Shown: positions 1-7,901 of the stretch, in pieces | Position numbering within the stretch: position 1 is the first letter of the stretch | Layout of the letters: each line of letters starts with the position of its first letter | Source of the DNA: JAUIJL01 sp965366625 | GTDB taxonomy: Bacteria; Acidobacteriota; Thermoanaerobaculia; Multivoradales; J023 | Assembly (NCBI GenBank): GCA_965366625.1 | Contig: CBDUGP010000039.1 | Coordinates: 6,511 to 70,510, forward strand | Direction: 5' to 3' | Length of the DNA: 64,000 bases | Program-made: the position numbers and the translations under genes | Notes under the pieces: model-generated | The model's database searches: none | The model's input: the letters and a program-made list of their open reading frames with translations, nothing else | What the model was told of the DNA's origin: nothing

Positions 1-1878
1 GTGGGCGGAAATCTCGCGCGTTCGCAAGATTCTGCCTTCACGGATGGGATGGTCGACGAACTTTCCCTGCGGCAGCGACAAGACGAGCGCTCGATCCCCA
101 AACCCAAGCGCAAATCCGGGGCTCGGAAGCAATCGTCTCCACTGACTCCGGCGGCTCCCACCAAGCCCTCGACGTCGTCTTTAGATCGTCGATTGAAATC
201 AGAGTTGGAAGAACGGGACGTAGCCCTGGCCCCGGCCCCGAGTGCTCCGGCGCCCTCCGACTCTGAGCCGGAAATGATGATGGTGGAAGACAGGGTGATC
301 GTGACGGCGGAGGCTCCGCTGATCGAAGTTAAGAAGGTCAGGGTTGGGGCCGCCACCACCACCGAGGAAACCAATCGGAAACTTCAGGCTCTGGGTTATG
401 TCAGTAATTTGCCGGTGGCCGTGCCGGCGCCGGTCAATGATCGTGCTTTCAACGACAACTTCTTCGAGTCCGTGGATACCAATCCGTTCATCGACACGGA
501 AGACGACCAGTTGTCGACTTTCGGGCTCGATGTGGACACGGGTTCCTACAGCGTGGTGCGCGAATATTTGCGTCGCGGCGAGCTGCCGCCCCGGGGCGCG
601 GTGCGGGTCGAGGAGATGGTCAACTATTTCGACTATCGGGATCTGCCGCCGGGGCCGGGCGAGGGTGATTTCGCCCTGAGCGCGGAGGGCGCTCCTTCGA
701 TTTACGGTGAAGGTGAGCGCTATTACCTGCTGAGGGTCGGCGTCAAAGGACGGGAAATCAGCGCCGAGGATCGGGCACCCGCCCTGCTGACCTTCGTCAT
801 CGACGTGTCCGGTTCCATGGATCGAGAGAATCGTCTCGAGCTGGTCAAGCAAAGCTTGAACCTATTGTTGGATCAGCTCAAGGAACGGGACCGGGTGGCT
901 TTGGTGGTCTACGGCACCCGGGGCCGGGTCTTGCTCGAGCCGACGTCGGATCGGGAAAGCATCCGCCGCGCCATTGCCGCCTTGCGGCCCGAAGGCTCGA
1001 CTAATGCCGGTGAAGGCCTGCAATTGGCCTACGAAATGGCGGCCCGATCGCAGCGTCGTGGGTCGAATGGCCAGAGGGAGATCAACCGAATCATCCTCTG
1101 CTCCGACGGCGTCGCCAACGTGGGCAAGACCTCGGCGGATTCGATTCTGGAAATGGTGCGCGAACACGCACAACAAGGCGTGGAGCTGACCACCGTGGGT
1201 TTCGGCATGGGCAACTACAACGACATTCTGATGGAGCAATTGGCGGATCGCGGCAATGGGCGTTACGCCTACGTGGACACCTTGACCGAGGCTCGTCGGA
1301 TCTTCGTTGAGAATCTCACCGGTACCTTGCAGACCATCGCCGCCGAGGCCCGAGCCCAGGTGGAGTTCAATCCGGAGGTGATTTCTAGATACCGATTGTT
1401 GGGTTATGAGAATCGAAATATCGCCGACGAGCGTTTTCGCGACGACACCGTGGATGCGGGTGAGATCGGGGCGGGTCATACGGTGACGGTGCTCTATGAG
1501 CTGAAGGCCAAAGGTCCCTTGCGCAAGAGGGATCGGGTGGCGACCGTGCATTTGCGATACGCGTCCATAGCGCAGGGGGAAATGGTGGAGCAGCAGCTCG
1601 AAGTCCGCGGCCGGGATTTTGCGGCCACATGGCAGGAGGCTCCGAGCGCTTTCCGGCTGGCGGCCTTGGTCGGCGAGCTGGCGGAAGTGCTGCGCCAATC
1701 CTATTGGGCGCACGACACGGAGCCGCGGGACCTGTTCATCCGCTTGCAGAAGGTCGCCGCGGAGCTGCCCGGGGATACCAAAATCGCCGAGCTGGCCACC
1801 CTGGCCGGCAAGGTGGCGGATCTCGAGCAGCTGCGCCGTCCAGAGAAGAAGAAACCGACGCCTTCAGACCGAGAGTAG
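1..1878 (+). CDS. VWA-domain protein of the YfbK type (5' end may lie outside the window)
   Basis: The protein has the three-part YfbK layout. A long disordered, charged N-terminus (about residues 1-150) is followed by the YfbK N-terminal region (about 155-215, with NPFIDTEDDQLSTFGLDVDT), a von Willebrand A domain starting near residue 260, and a C-terminal DUF3520-like region. The metal-ion adhesion site is intact: D268-V-S270-G-S272 and a later CSDG. The motif VIVTAEAPLIE in the N-terminal part resembles segments seen in acidobacterial TonB-linked proteins. The reading frame is open at base 1, where a GTG happens to fall, so the true start and any signal peptide may be upstream. It probably binds a protein ligand at the envelope; the partner is unknown. 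It is convergent with the next gene, with 3 bp between stop codons. Confidence 0.85.
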   Translation: MGGNLARSQDSAFTDGMVDELSLRQRQDERSIPKPKRKSGARKQSSPLTPAAPTKPSTSSLDRRLKSELEERDVALAPAPSAPAPSDSEPEMMMVEDRVIVTAEAPLIEVKKVRVGAATTTEETNRKLQALGYVSNLPVAVPAPVNDRAFNDNFFESVDTNPFIDTEDDQLSTFGLDVDTGSYSVVREYLRRGELPPRGAVRVEEMVNYFDYRDLPPGPGEGDFALSAEGAPSIYGEGERYYLLRVGVKGREISAEDRAPALLTFVIDVSGSMDRENRLELVKQSLNLLLDQLKERDRVALVVYGTRGRVLLEPTSDRESIRRAIAALRPEGSTNAGEGLQLAYEMAARSQRRGSNGQREINRIILCSDGVANVGKTSADSILEMVREHAQQGVELTTVGFGMGNYNDILMEQLADRGNGRYAYVDTLTEARRIFVENLTGTLQTIAAEARAQVEFNPEVISRYRLLGYENRNIADERFRDDTVDAGEIGAGHTVTVLYELKAKGPLRKRDRVATVHLRYASIAQGEMVEQQLEVRGRDFAATWQEAPSAFRLAALVGELAEVLRQSYWAHDTEPRDLFIRLQKVAAELPGDTKIAELATLAGKVADLEQLRRPEKKKPTPSDRE

Positions 1879-1881
1879 GAC

Positions 1882-4800
1882 TCAGTCGGGCTGAGCCGAT
1901 GGTTTCAGATTGCCTCTCTCCCGCGGTGGGGGAGAGGGTTTTTGCGCTGGAGAGGTCGGGCTATTGTCTTGCGTTTCTTGGGGCAGCACCAGAATCATCT
2001 CGGTGCCCGCCCCGGGCTCGGATCGGCAGTCGATCCAGCCGTTCGATGAGTGGGCCAACGCCAAGGCGATGGTCAACCCCATGCCGCGGCTCGGCTCCGC
2101 CGGAATTCGGCTCTGAAAGAGGGCGTCGAAAACGCGATCTTGGTGCTCGGCTTCGATTCCGATTCCGTTGTCCAACACATGGATGCGCAGCTTCTGACGC
2201 GAGCGGGTGCAGCGAATCACGATCCGACCAGGTCGCGACGGGTCTAGGCTTTCGAGGGAGTTGAGCAGCAGCTCGTGAAGGATTCGCCGAATCAAGCGCG
2301 GGTCGCCGATCGCTGGAATGGGAGCCGCGGGCGCGCCCAGCTCGATCCGGGCCCTTTGAGCTTCCGGAGAGTAGTCTTTCAAATCCAACTGCTCGATCTG
2401 CTCGACGATCAAGGCGTGTAAGTCGATGGATTCCGGTTGGATCTCAAGGTCGGAAACCTGAGAAAGCCGCTGGATGGAGCCCGTCATCTCGTAGAGACGG
2501 CGAGCCGACTCGGTGACAAAACCGAGGGACTCCGGAATCGTCTCGGTAAGTGCTCGATCCACCTGCTCGCGGCATGATTCGGGCAGCTTTTGCATTTCCG
2601 GTTTCAAAAGATCGCGCAAGTTGTCGATCGCCTGTGCGAGTTCGAAAGCGAACCCCTGCAGATTGACCATCGGGGTTCGAAAATCGTGGGAGACCAAAAA
2701 AGCGAATCGTCGGCTGTCTCGGCGGACGGTTTGCAGGAGCCTGGCCCGATCCCTGAGCTGCCGATCCCGGGAGTCGACGGTCTGCTCTAGATGACGGATG
2801 CGGCGGAAATGCCGCGCGAGCAAGGTGCGATGAAGGGCCCAAAGCACCACCAGAGTGACCAAGATGATCGCCCAGCGGAAAAGGGTCGAGTGCCAGACGG
2901 GAGCCACCACCTCGAGCTTCAGCACCGCGTCCTCGTCGCTCCACACCGCGTCGTTATTGGATCCCTTGGCCCTCAACGCGTAGGAGCCGGCGGCAAGATT
3001 GCTGAGGGTAATCTCGCGGCCTTCGAGGGGACGCCAATCTTTGTCGATGCCGTCGATTCGGTAGGCGTAGAGGTTTTGATCGGGAGCAGTGAAGTCTAAG
3101 GACGCAACCTCCAACGATAGGAAAGTCGAGCCCGCCTTGAGCCGCAGGGCCTCTACTTGCCAGGCAGGCCCTTGGATATCGAGGGGATTGGAGAAGCTGC
3201 GGATAGACGTGAAATAGATCGGTGGACGGTGGGCATTGGAGACCAAGCGAGAGGGGTCGAAGGCGGCCAAACCGCGGATGCTGCCGGCGTAGAGGGTACC
3301 GCCGGCCCCCCGATGGTAAGCCCCTTCGTTAAAGCTCAGGGTCAACAGGCCGTCATCTAAGCCATAGCTCACCGTCGAGCCGTCGGTGGGGTCGAAACGC
3401 AAAATGCCTTGATTGGTCGTCAACCAAAGGTGGTCGTCGGTGCCTTGAAGGATGCCGTAAATAAAAGCGTTCGGCAGGGTCTCGCGAAAGACGTCGAACG
3501 AGCCGTCCGACGGATTGAAGAGGTTTAGGCCGCTGTGGGTGCCCACCCAGAGACGTGATCGGCGATCTCGGTGCATGCTGATGACGTTGTCGTTGCTCAG
3601 GCTACGGGGTTTTTCGAGATCATGCCGATAGTGGATGAACGAGCTACGTCCTGGATCGAGCCGGTCGAGCCCCGCTCCGTCGGTGCCGACCCAGAGGGTG
3701 CCGTCGCGATCTTCGAGCAGCACACGGACCCGATTGAAGCTCAAACTGTCGGGATCTGTCGGGTCGTGGGTCAAATGACTGAAGCGACTGCTCCAACGAT
3801 CACGCCGATCCAAGCCACCGCCGTCGGTACCGATCCACATATTGCCGGAGCTGTCTTCGTACAAACAGAGGATCTCATTGTGATTGAGACTGTTGGGATC
3901 GCCGTCGTCGTGACGATGATGGGTGAATCCGCCGGTGGTGGAGTCATATACCGATAGACCGTTTTCCGTTCCGATCCACAACCGGTTTTGGCTGTCGCGC
4001 AACAACGCACGCACGGTTCCGGGCAGCAAGGAAGTCGGGTCCTCGGGGCGGTGGCTAAAAGATTCAACCGAGGCGGGGATGGCTTCTTGCGCCGGCTGGA
4101 TGCGATCCAAGCCCCGGCTGGTACCGACCCAAATTGCACCGTCTTCGGCTTCGGATATGGCCCACACCCGCTCGTGGGAGAGCAGGCCGTCGGGCTCGCC
4201 GGCTCGGTAAGTGTCAAATTTCGGCGGTTTGAGATCGATTCGATTGAGACCACCACCACGGGTGCCGATCCACAAATTGTCGGCGGAATCGATCATCAAG
4301 TCGCGGACATCGTTATTCGACAGGCCGGCCGGATCCCTGGGTTCATGTTGAAAAACAGACGGCGAGGAGCCGGTGGTGGGATCCAGGACCAGCAGACCGC
4401 GGTTGCGGGTGGCGATCCACAGCCGGCCGTCGGGTCCCTCGGCGACATCTTTGTAGGTTTGCAGGTCTTGGCCTTCGGGTGAGCCTTCACGGGTCAATCG
4501 ACGGCTGATGCGGCCGGTCTCGGGATCTCGAAAGTCGAGTCCCCGCTCGGTGCAGATCCACAGACCACCCCTGCGATCGAAGAAAATAGATCGGACACGA
4601 TCGTGGCTGAGGGACTCGGGGTCGTGCTCGCGGTGGAAGAAATTCTCGAAATGGCCGGTTTGCGCGTCAAAGCGGGCCAAGCCCCGATTGGTTCCCACCC
4701 ACAGCTCGCCCTCTTCACTCTCGGTCACCGACCAAATGTGGTTGTGGGGCAGGCTGAGGTCGTTCTCCGGATCGTGTTGGAAATGCTCGAACCGACCGGT

Positions 4801-5301
4801 TTTGGGGTCGAACCGGTTGAGTCCAAAACGATAGGTGCCGGCCCACACCGAGCCGTCGCGGGCAGCCAAGATGGTTTGCACCCTGAATCCTTGCAGGCTG
4901 TGCGGGTCGTTCGGATCACTGCGGAAATGATCGAAGGTTTCGGTCCGGGGGTCGAGGCGTTCGAGGCCGGCACCCCAGGTTCCGATCCACAGTCGGCCCT
5001 CGGAGTCTTCGGCCAGGGAGTTGATGTCGTTCTCGGCCAGGGACTGTGGATCGTCCGGATCGTGGCGGTAGGTGACAAAGGAATAACCGTCGAAGCGATT
5101 CAGCCCGTCCTCGGTGGCGATCCAGAGGAATCCATGGCTGCTCTCCAGTATTTCGTAAACACTGTCGTGGGAGAGCCCGTCTTTCGAGCTGAATTTGGTG
5201 AATTCCGGCGGTGAAGGCTGGCTGAGCAGCGGGGCCGCAGCAAATAGCAGGACTAAAAAAAGCGGTCGGTACCAGCCATTCGTGAGGGCGGCATCGACCA
5301 T
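1882..5301 (-). CDS. Sensor histidine kinase with periplasmic two-component beta-propeller
   Basis: This 1139-residue membrane sensor has a signal/anchor segment at the N-terminus (LFLVLLFAAAPLL). It is followed by about 14 propeller blades with the recurring pattern 'LWIGT..GGLDRLD', a Y_Y_Y domain (LEVASLDFTAPDQNLYAYRI), one transmembrane helix, a HisKA domain with the phospho-acceptor H872 in VSHDFRTP, and an HATPase domain with N box (LHELLLNSLES) and DNGIGIE. I chose the ATG at 5301 because it sits directly before the hydrophobic signal; an in-frame ATG at 5463 would add an implausible basic extension overlapping pyrC. Unlike the Bacteroides hybrid two-component systems, it has no receiver or AraC domain, so its response regulator must be elsewhere. 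The last 12 or so residues (PSPPPRERGN) are encoded by a palindromic intergenic-type repeat. Confidence 0.9.
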   Translation of the reverse strand: MVDAALTNGWYRPLFLVLLFAAAPLLSQPSPPEFTKFSSKDGLSHDSVYEILESSHGFLWIATEDGLNRFDGYSFVTYRHDPDDPQSLAENDINSLAEDSEGRLWIGTWGAGLERLDPRTETFDHFRSDPNDPHSLQGFRVQTILAARDGSVWAGTYRFGLNRFDPKTGRFEHFQHDPENDLSLPHNHIWSVTESEEGELWVGTNRGLARFDAQTGHFENFFHREHDPESLSHDRVRSIFFDRRGGLWICTERGLDFRDPETGRISRRLTREGSPEGQDLQTYKDVAEGPDGRLWIATRNRGLLVLDPTTGSSPSVFQHEPRDPAGLSNNDVRDLMIDSADNLWIGTRGGGLNRIDLKPPKFDTYRAGEPDGLLSHERVWAISEAEDGAIWVGTSRGLDRIQPAQEAIPASVESFSHRPEDPTSLLPGTVRALLRDSQNRLWIGTENGLSVYDSTTGGFTHHRHDDGDPNSLNHNEILCLYEDSSGNMWIGTDGGGLDRRDRWSSRFSHLTHDPTDPDSLSFNRVRVLLEDRDGTLWVGTDGAGLDRLDPGRSSFIHYRHDLEKPRSLSNDNVISMHRDRRSRLWVGTHSGLNLFNPSDGSFDVFRETLPNAFIYGILQGTDDHLWLTTNQGILRFDPTDGSTVSYGLDDGLLTLSFNEGAYHRGAGGTLYAGSIRGLAAFDPSRLVSNAHRPPIYFTSIRSFSNPLDIQGPAWQVEALRLKAGSTFLSLEVASLDFTAPDQNLYAYRIDGIDKDWRPLEGREITLSNLAAGSYALRAKGSNNDAVWSDEDAVLKLEVVAPVWHSTLFRWAIILVTLVVLWALHRTLLARHFRRIRHLEQTVDSRDRQLRDRARLLQTVRRDSRRFAFLVSHDFRTPMVNLQGFAFELAQAIDNLRDLLKPEMQKLPESCREQVDRALTETIPESLGFVTESARRLYEMTGSIQRLSQVSDLEIQPESIDLHALIVEQIEQLDLKDYSPEAQRARIELGAPAAPIPAIGDPRLIRRILHELLLNSLESLDPSRPGRIVIRCTRSRQKLRIHVLDNGIGIEAEHQDRVFDALFQSRIPAEPSRGMGLTIALALAHSSNGWIDCRSEPGAGTEMILVLPQETQDNSPTSPAQKPSPPPRERGNLKPSAQPD
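1917..1939. repeat. CTCTCCC/GGGAGAG palindrome inside the kinase 3' end
   Basis: The segment reads CTCTCTCCC, a short loop with GCGGTG, then GGGAGAG. It is a relative of the hairpin at 16356-16383, which lies between genes. Here it forms the coding sequence of the kinase's C-terminal tail. Confidence 0.55.
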
Positions 5302-5450
5302 GGGACGACGCCGTGGCTGAGCGCACTTTCTCCTGACCAACTTCCGAAGAACGGATTCGAGCCAATCGGACTTCAAGAAGAACGATCGCTCGGCCGGGGC
5401 TCGCTTCCGGGGCCGTGAGTACGCCATCATCCGAACCCTACCAGAAGCCC

Positions 5451-6788
5451 TCAGGGGCCCCAATAGCCACCGCGATCATGTTCGTAGGTCGCTTCAGCAC
5501 CGCGCGCGAGGGGGTCGAGCTTGCCGTCGCGAAAGACTTCTCTGCCCATCACCCAGGTGCGAACCGGCCAGCCGGTGAGGGACGTTCCATGCCAGGGGCT
5601 CCAGCGGCAGCGGGTGACTTGCTCGGTGTCGAGCACGGTGTGCTCTTTGTGCAGGTCGACCAGCACCAAATCGGCGTCGTAACCTTCTTCGATCCGACCT
5701 TTGCCCACCACATCCCAGACTCTGGCCGGCGCGTCGCACATCCACGAAACCACCTGTTCCAACGAGCAGAGACCGAGGTGGACCTGGTTGAGCATGAGGG
5801 CCAAGGAATTTTCCACGGCGGGCAAACCCGAGGGAGAGTCCGGGTAAGGACGCTGTTTCTCTTCCAAGGTGTGGGGCGCGTGGTCCGTGGCCACGACCTG
5901 AATGACGCCGTCGAGCAAGGCCTGCCACAGGGCTCGATTATCTTGCGCGGTTTTGATCGACGGATTCATCTGCACTTTGGTGCCCAAGCGGGCGTAGTCG
6001 TCGACATTGAAGAAGAGGTGGTGGGGGCAGACCTCGGCGGTGATCAAGCGGTGACCGGCCGCGCCGGCGATCAAGGGAATTTCGTCGGCGGTGGAAACGT
6101 GGAGCACGTGAAAACGGGCACGATGACGAAGCGCCAACTCGATCGCCCGGGCGGTGGCGATGCGGGCGGCCTCGTGGTCGCGGATCTTCGAGTGATCCTC
6201 GATCCGACGTCCGCCGTGAAGGCGCTCGGCATTGGCGCGCACTGTGTTCTCGTCTTCACAATGGGCGGTGATCGGTAGGGTGGACTCGGCGAAAATGCGC
6301 TCCAAGGCCTGCTGCTCGTCCACCAACAGATTGCCCGTCGAGGAACCGATGAAGATCTTGATGCCGGGGGTTCGACGGGCTTTTTTGAGTTCGTCGAGGT
6401 TGTCGGGCGTGGCGCCGATGTAGAAACCGTAGTTCACCACCGACTTGCCGGCCGCCAGCTCGAGCTTGGCGTGCAGGGCTTCGACGCTGGTGGTGTTGGG
6501 TTGGGTATTCGGCATTTCCAAGAACGTGGTGACGCCACCTTTAGCGCAAGCCAGGCTGCCGGTGTGCAAGTCTTCTTTGTGGGTCAAGCCGGGATCGCGA
6601 AAATGAACTTGGTCGTCGATCACGCCGGGAATCAAATGGAGGCCGCGGGCGTCCACGGTGTGGTCCACTTTGATCCCGGGGGCAGGATCGATGGCGGCGA
6701 TCGTCCGACCGTCGATCAATACGTCGGTGCGCTCGGTGGCTTGGGGAAGAACAACGGTGGCGTTGCGGATCAGGGTTTTCGAGCTCAT
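5451..6788 (-). CDS. pyrC: Dihydroorotase (class I type, Gln variant of the HxH motif)
   Basis: This 445-residue amidohydrolase is predicted to cyclise carbamoyl-aspartate to dihydroorotate in pyrimidine synthesis. Visible motifs are the metal motif D59-Q60-V61-H62-F-R-D, EMPNTQPNTT for substrate binding, IKIFIGSSTG carrying the candidate carboxylated lysine, HCEDE, HVLHVSTADE and the catalytic ATDHAPHT. The first His of the usual HxH is Gln; the same change is, to my memory, normal for one dihydroorotase subgroup (PRK09060-like), so it need not mean loss of function. The start at 6788 gives the expected N-terminus MSSKTLIRNATVV; an upstream ATG at 6878 would run into the next gene. No other pyrimidine gene is nearby. 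Confidence 0.93.
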   Translation of the reverse strand: MSSKTLIRNATVVLPQATERTDVLIDGRTIAAIDPAPGIKVDHTVDARGLHLIPGVIDDQVHFRDPGLTHKEDLHTGSLACAKGGVTTFLEMPNTQPNTTSVEALHAKLELAAGKSVVNYGFYIGATPDNLDELKKARRTPGIKIFIGSSTGNLLVDEQQALERIFAESTLPITAHCEDENTVRANAERLHGGRRIEDHSKIRDHEAARIATARAIELALRHRARFHVLHVSTADEIPLIAGAAGHRLITAEVCPHHLFFNVDDYARLGTKVQMNPSIKTAQDNRALWQALLDGVIQVVATDHAPHTLEEKQRPYPDSPSGLPAVENSLALMLNQVHLGLCSLEQVVSWMCDAPARVWDVVGKGRIEEGYDADLVLVDLHKEHTVLDTEQVTRCRWSPWHGTSLTGWPVRTWVMGREVFRDGKLDPLARGAEATYEHDRGGYWGP

Positions 6789-6850
6789 GAATTTCCTGTG
6801 AAGGCAGGGCAATCGAGTATTGCCGGGTATTGAAGATGCAGCGGTCGAAC

Positions 6851-7489
6851 CTACCGTTCGTCGGGCACCGGCGGGCAACGCAAGACTTTGATCAAGAACC
6901 CATGGGTGCAGCCGTAAATCACCCCGCTCAAGGCAGCGAGCACGATCGCCAAATGCAGGGGCGCCGGGCCCAGTTGGAGCTGAAAAAGCGGGTCGGCAAA
7001 CGCGTAATTTACGTTCACCTCCCGCTCGGTCAGCAGTCGGGAAGCGAGCAAAGCAGCGGCCGCCAGCGCGGTTTGGGTCGGCCAGCTCCTACGATCGTAA
7101 CCCTTGGTGCGCACACACCAAAGCACCAGCAATGGCCACAGCACGTGGTAAAGCGACAGCAAGCGGGTAAAAAGCGGGTATTGCGGGTCCCACATATAGG
7201 CGGTGCCGCCGAAAATGAAGCTGCCGGTCAATAGATGCCAACCGGCGTCCAGAGCCCAAACTAATCCGATCGCCGGAGCGGCGAGCGCTTGGGTGGAGAC
7301 CAACAGCTGATTGCCGAGGATCAGGCCGACGGCGGTCAGCACCACGCCCAGATTGCAGAGGAAGAGGAAGTTCATCGCCCCGTAGGCCGTGCCGTACGAC
7401 GGCAAATAAATCAGCAGCCACGCCAGCGCCAGCCAGCGGAGCCTGGGATAAAGAGGAGAGCTGACGTCTGGGTTCAAAGGACCTCCCAT
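6851..7489 (-). CDS. Polytopic membrane protein, unknown function
   Basis: The 212-residue protein is almost entirely hydrophobic, with about six predicted transmembrane helices separated by short loops (for example WLALAWLLIYLPSYGTAYG and LLSLYHVLWPLLVLWCV). The charged loop RTKGYDRRSW and the segment TEREVNVNYAF are the only long polar stretches. It resembles, loosely, TIGR02206-like or YwaF-like membrane proteins, which also carry conserved His/Trp in helices, but I cannot assign it. It lies 62 bp upstream of pyrC on the same strand and could share a transcript. A TTG four codons in has GGGAGG just upstream, so the start could be at 7477. Confidence 0.75.
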   Translation of the reverse strand: MGGPLNPDVSSPLYPRLRWLALAWLLIYLPSYGTAYGAMNFLFLCNLGVVLTAVGLILGNQLLVSTQALAAPAIGLVWALDAGWHLLTGSFIFGGTAYMWDPQYPLFTRLLSLYHVLWPLLVLWCVRTKGYDRRSWPTQTALAAAALLASRLLTEREVNVNYAFADPLFQLQLGPAPLHLAIVLAALSGVIYGCTHGFLIKVLRCPPVPDER

Positions 7490-7901
7490 GAATTCAACCG
7501 AGGACTGGGCATTCTTGGGCTCGCAAAGAGTGGTTCTGGATGGACCCTAGATAAGCCTCCGGCCTCAAACCCGCGAGAAAAAGCGGAACCGATTCCGTTC
7601 GCCGCACCGCGTCTGGCCGCCAAGCCACGGAATAAATTCCGAGGCTACTCATGCCTCGCCCCTTCGGGGCAGCCCGGAAGCTGAAATGCAGGGCCGTCCC
7701 GCAGGGACAAGGTTTACGTAGCCTCGGGCTTTAGCCCGTGGCCTGGCTAGGGATGTTCTATCCCAAAACGGGGTTTTTCGGGCGGCAGTGCAGCGGTGGC
7801 GCGAGCTCCTAGCGACGTCGGGGTCGCCTAGTCCGCGGGACATCCGGCCGACGCCCGCAGGCCATCCGGTCGACACACGCGAAGGCGTTTCTAGCCGGGC
7901 C
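7490..7901. other. Intergenic region of 412 bp
   Basis: This stretch separates two minus-strand transcription units. It holds the palindromic element at 7624-7742. I see no convincing coding frame. The remainder is low in recognisable signals. Confidence 0.7.
7624..7742. repeat. BIME-like element: two inverted palindromic arms around two hairpins
   Basis: The left arm (7624-7648) pairs within itself (CCACGGAAT/ATTCCGAGG) and is also an inverted copy of the right arm (7718-7742, GTAGCCTCGG...CCCGTGGC). Between them lies a second hairpin, GCCCC-TTC-GGGGC (7658-7670), and a segment (7670-7695) that reappears in opposite orientation in the related element at 63386-63460. This is the arrangement of a bacterial interspersed mosaic element built from REP-like units. 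Confidence 0.75.
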
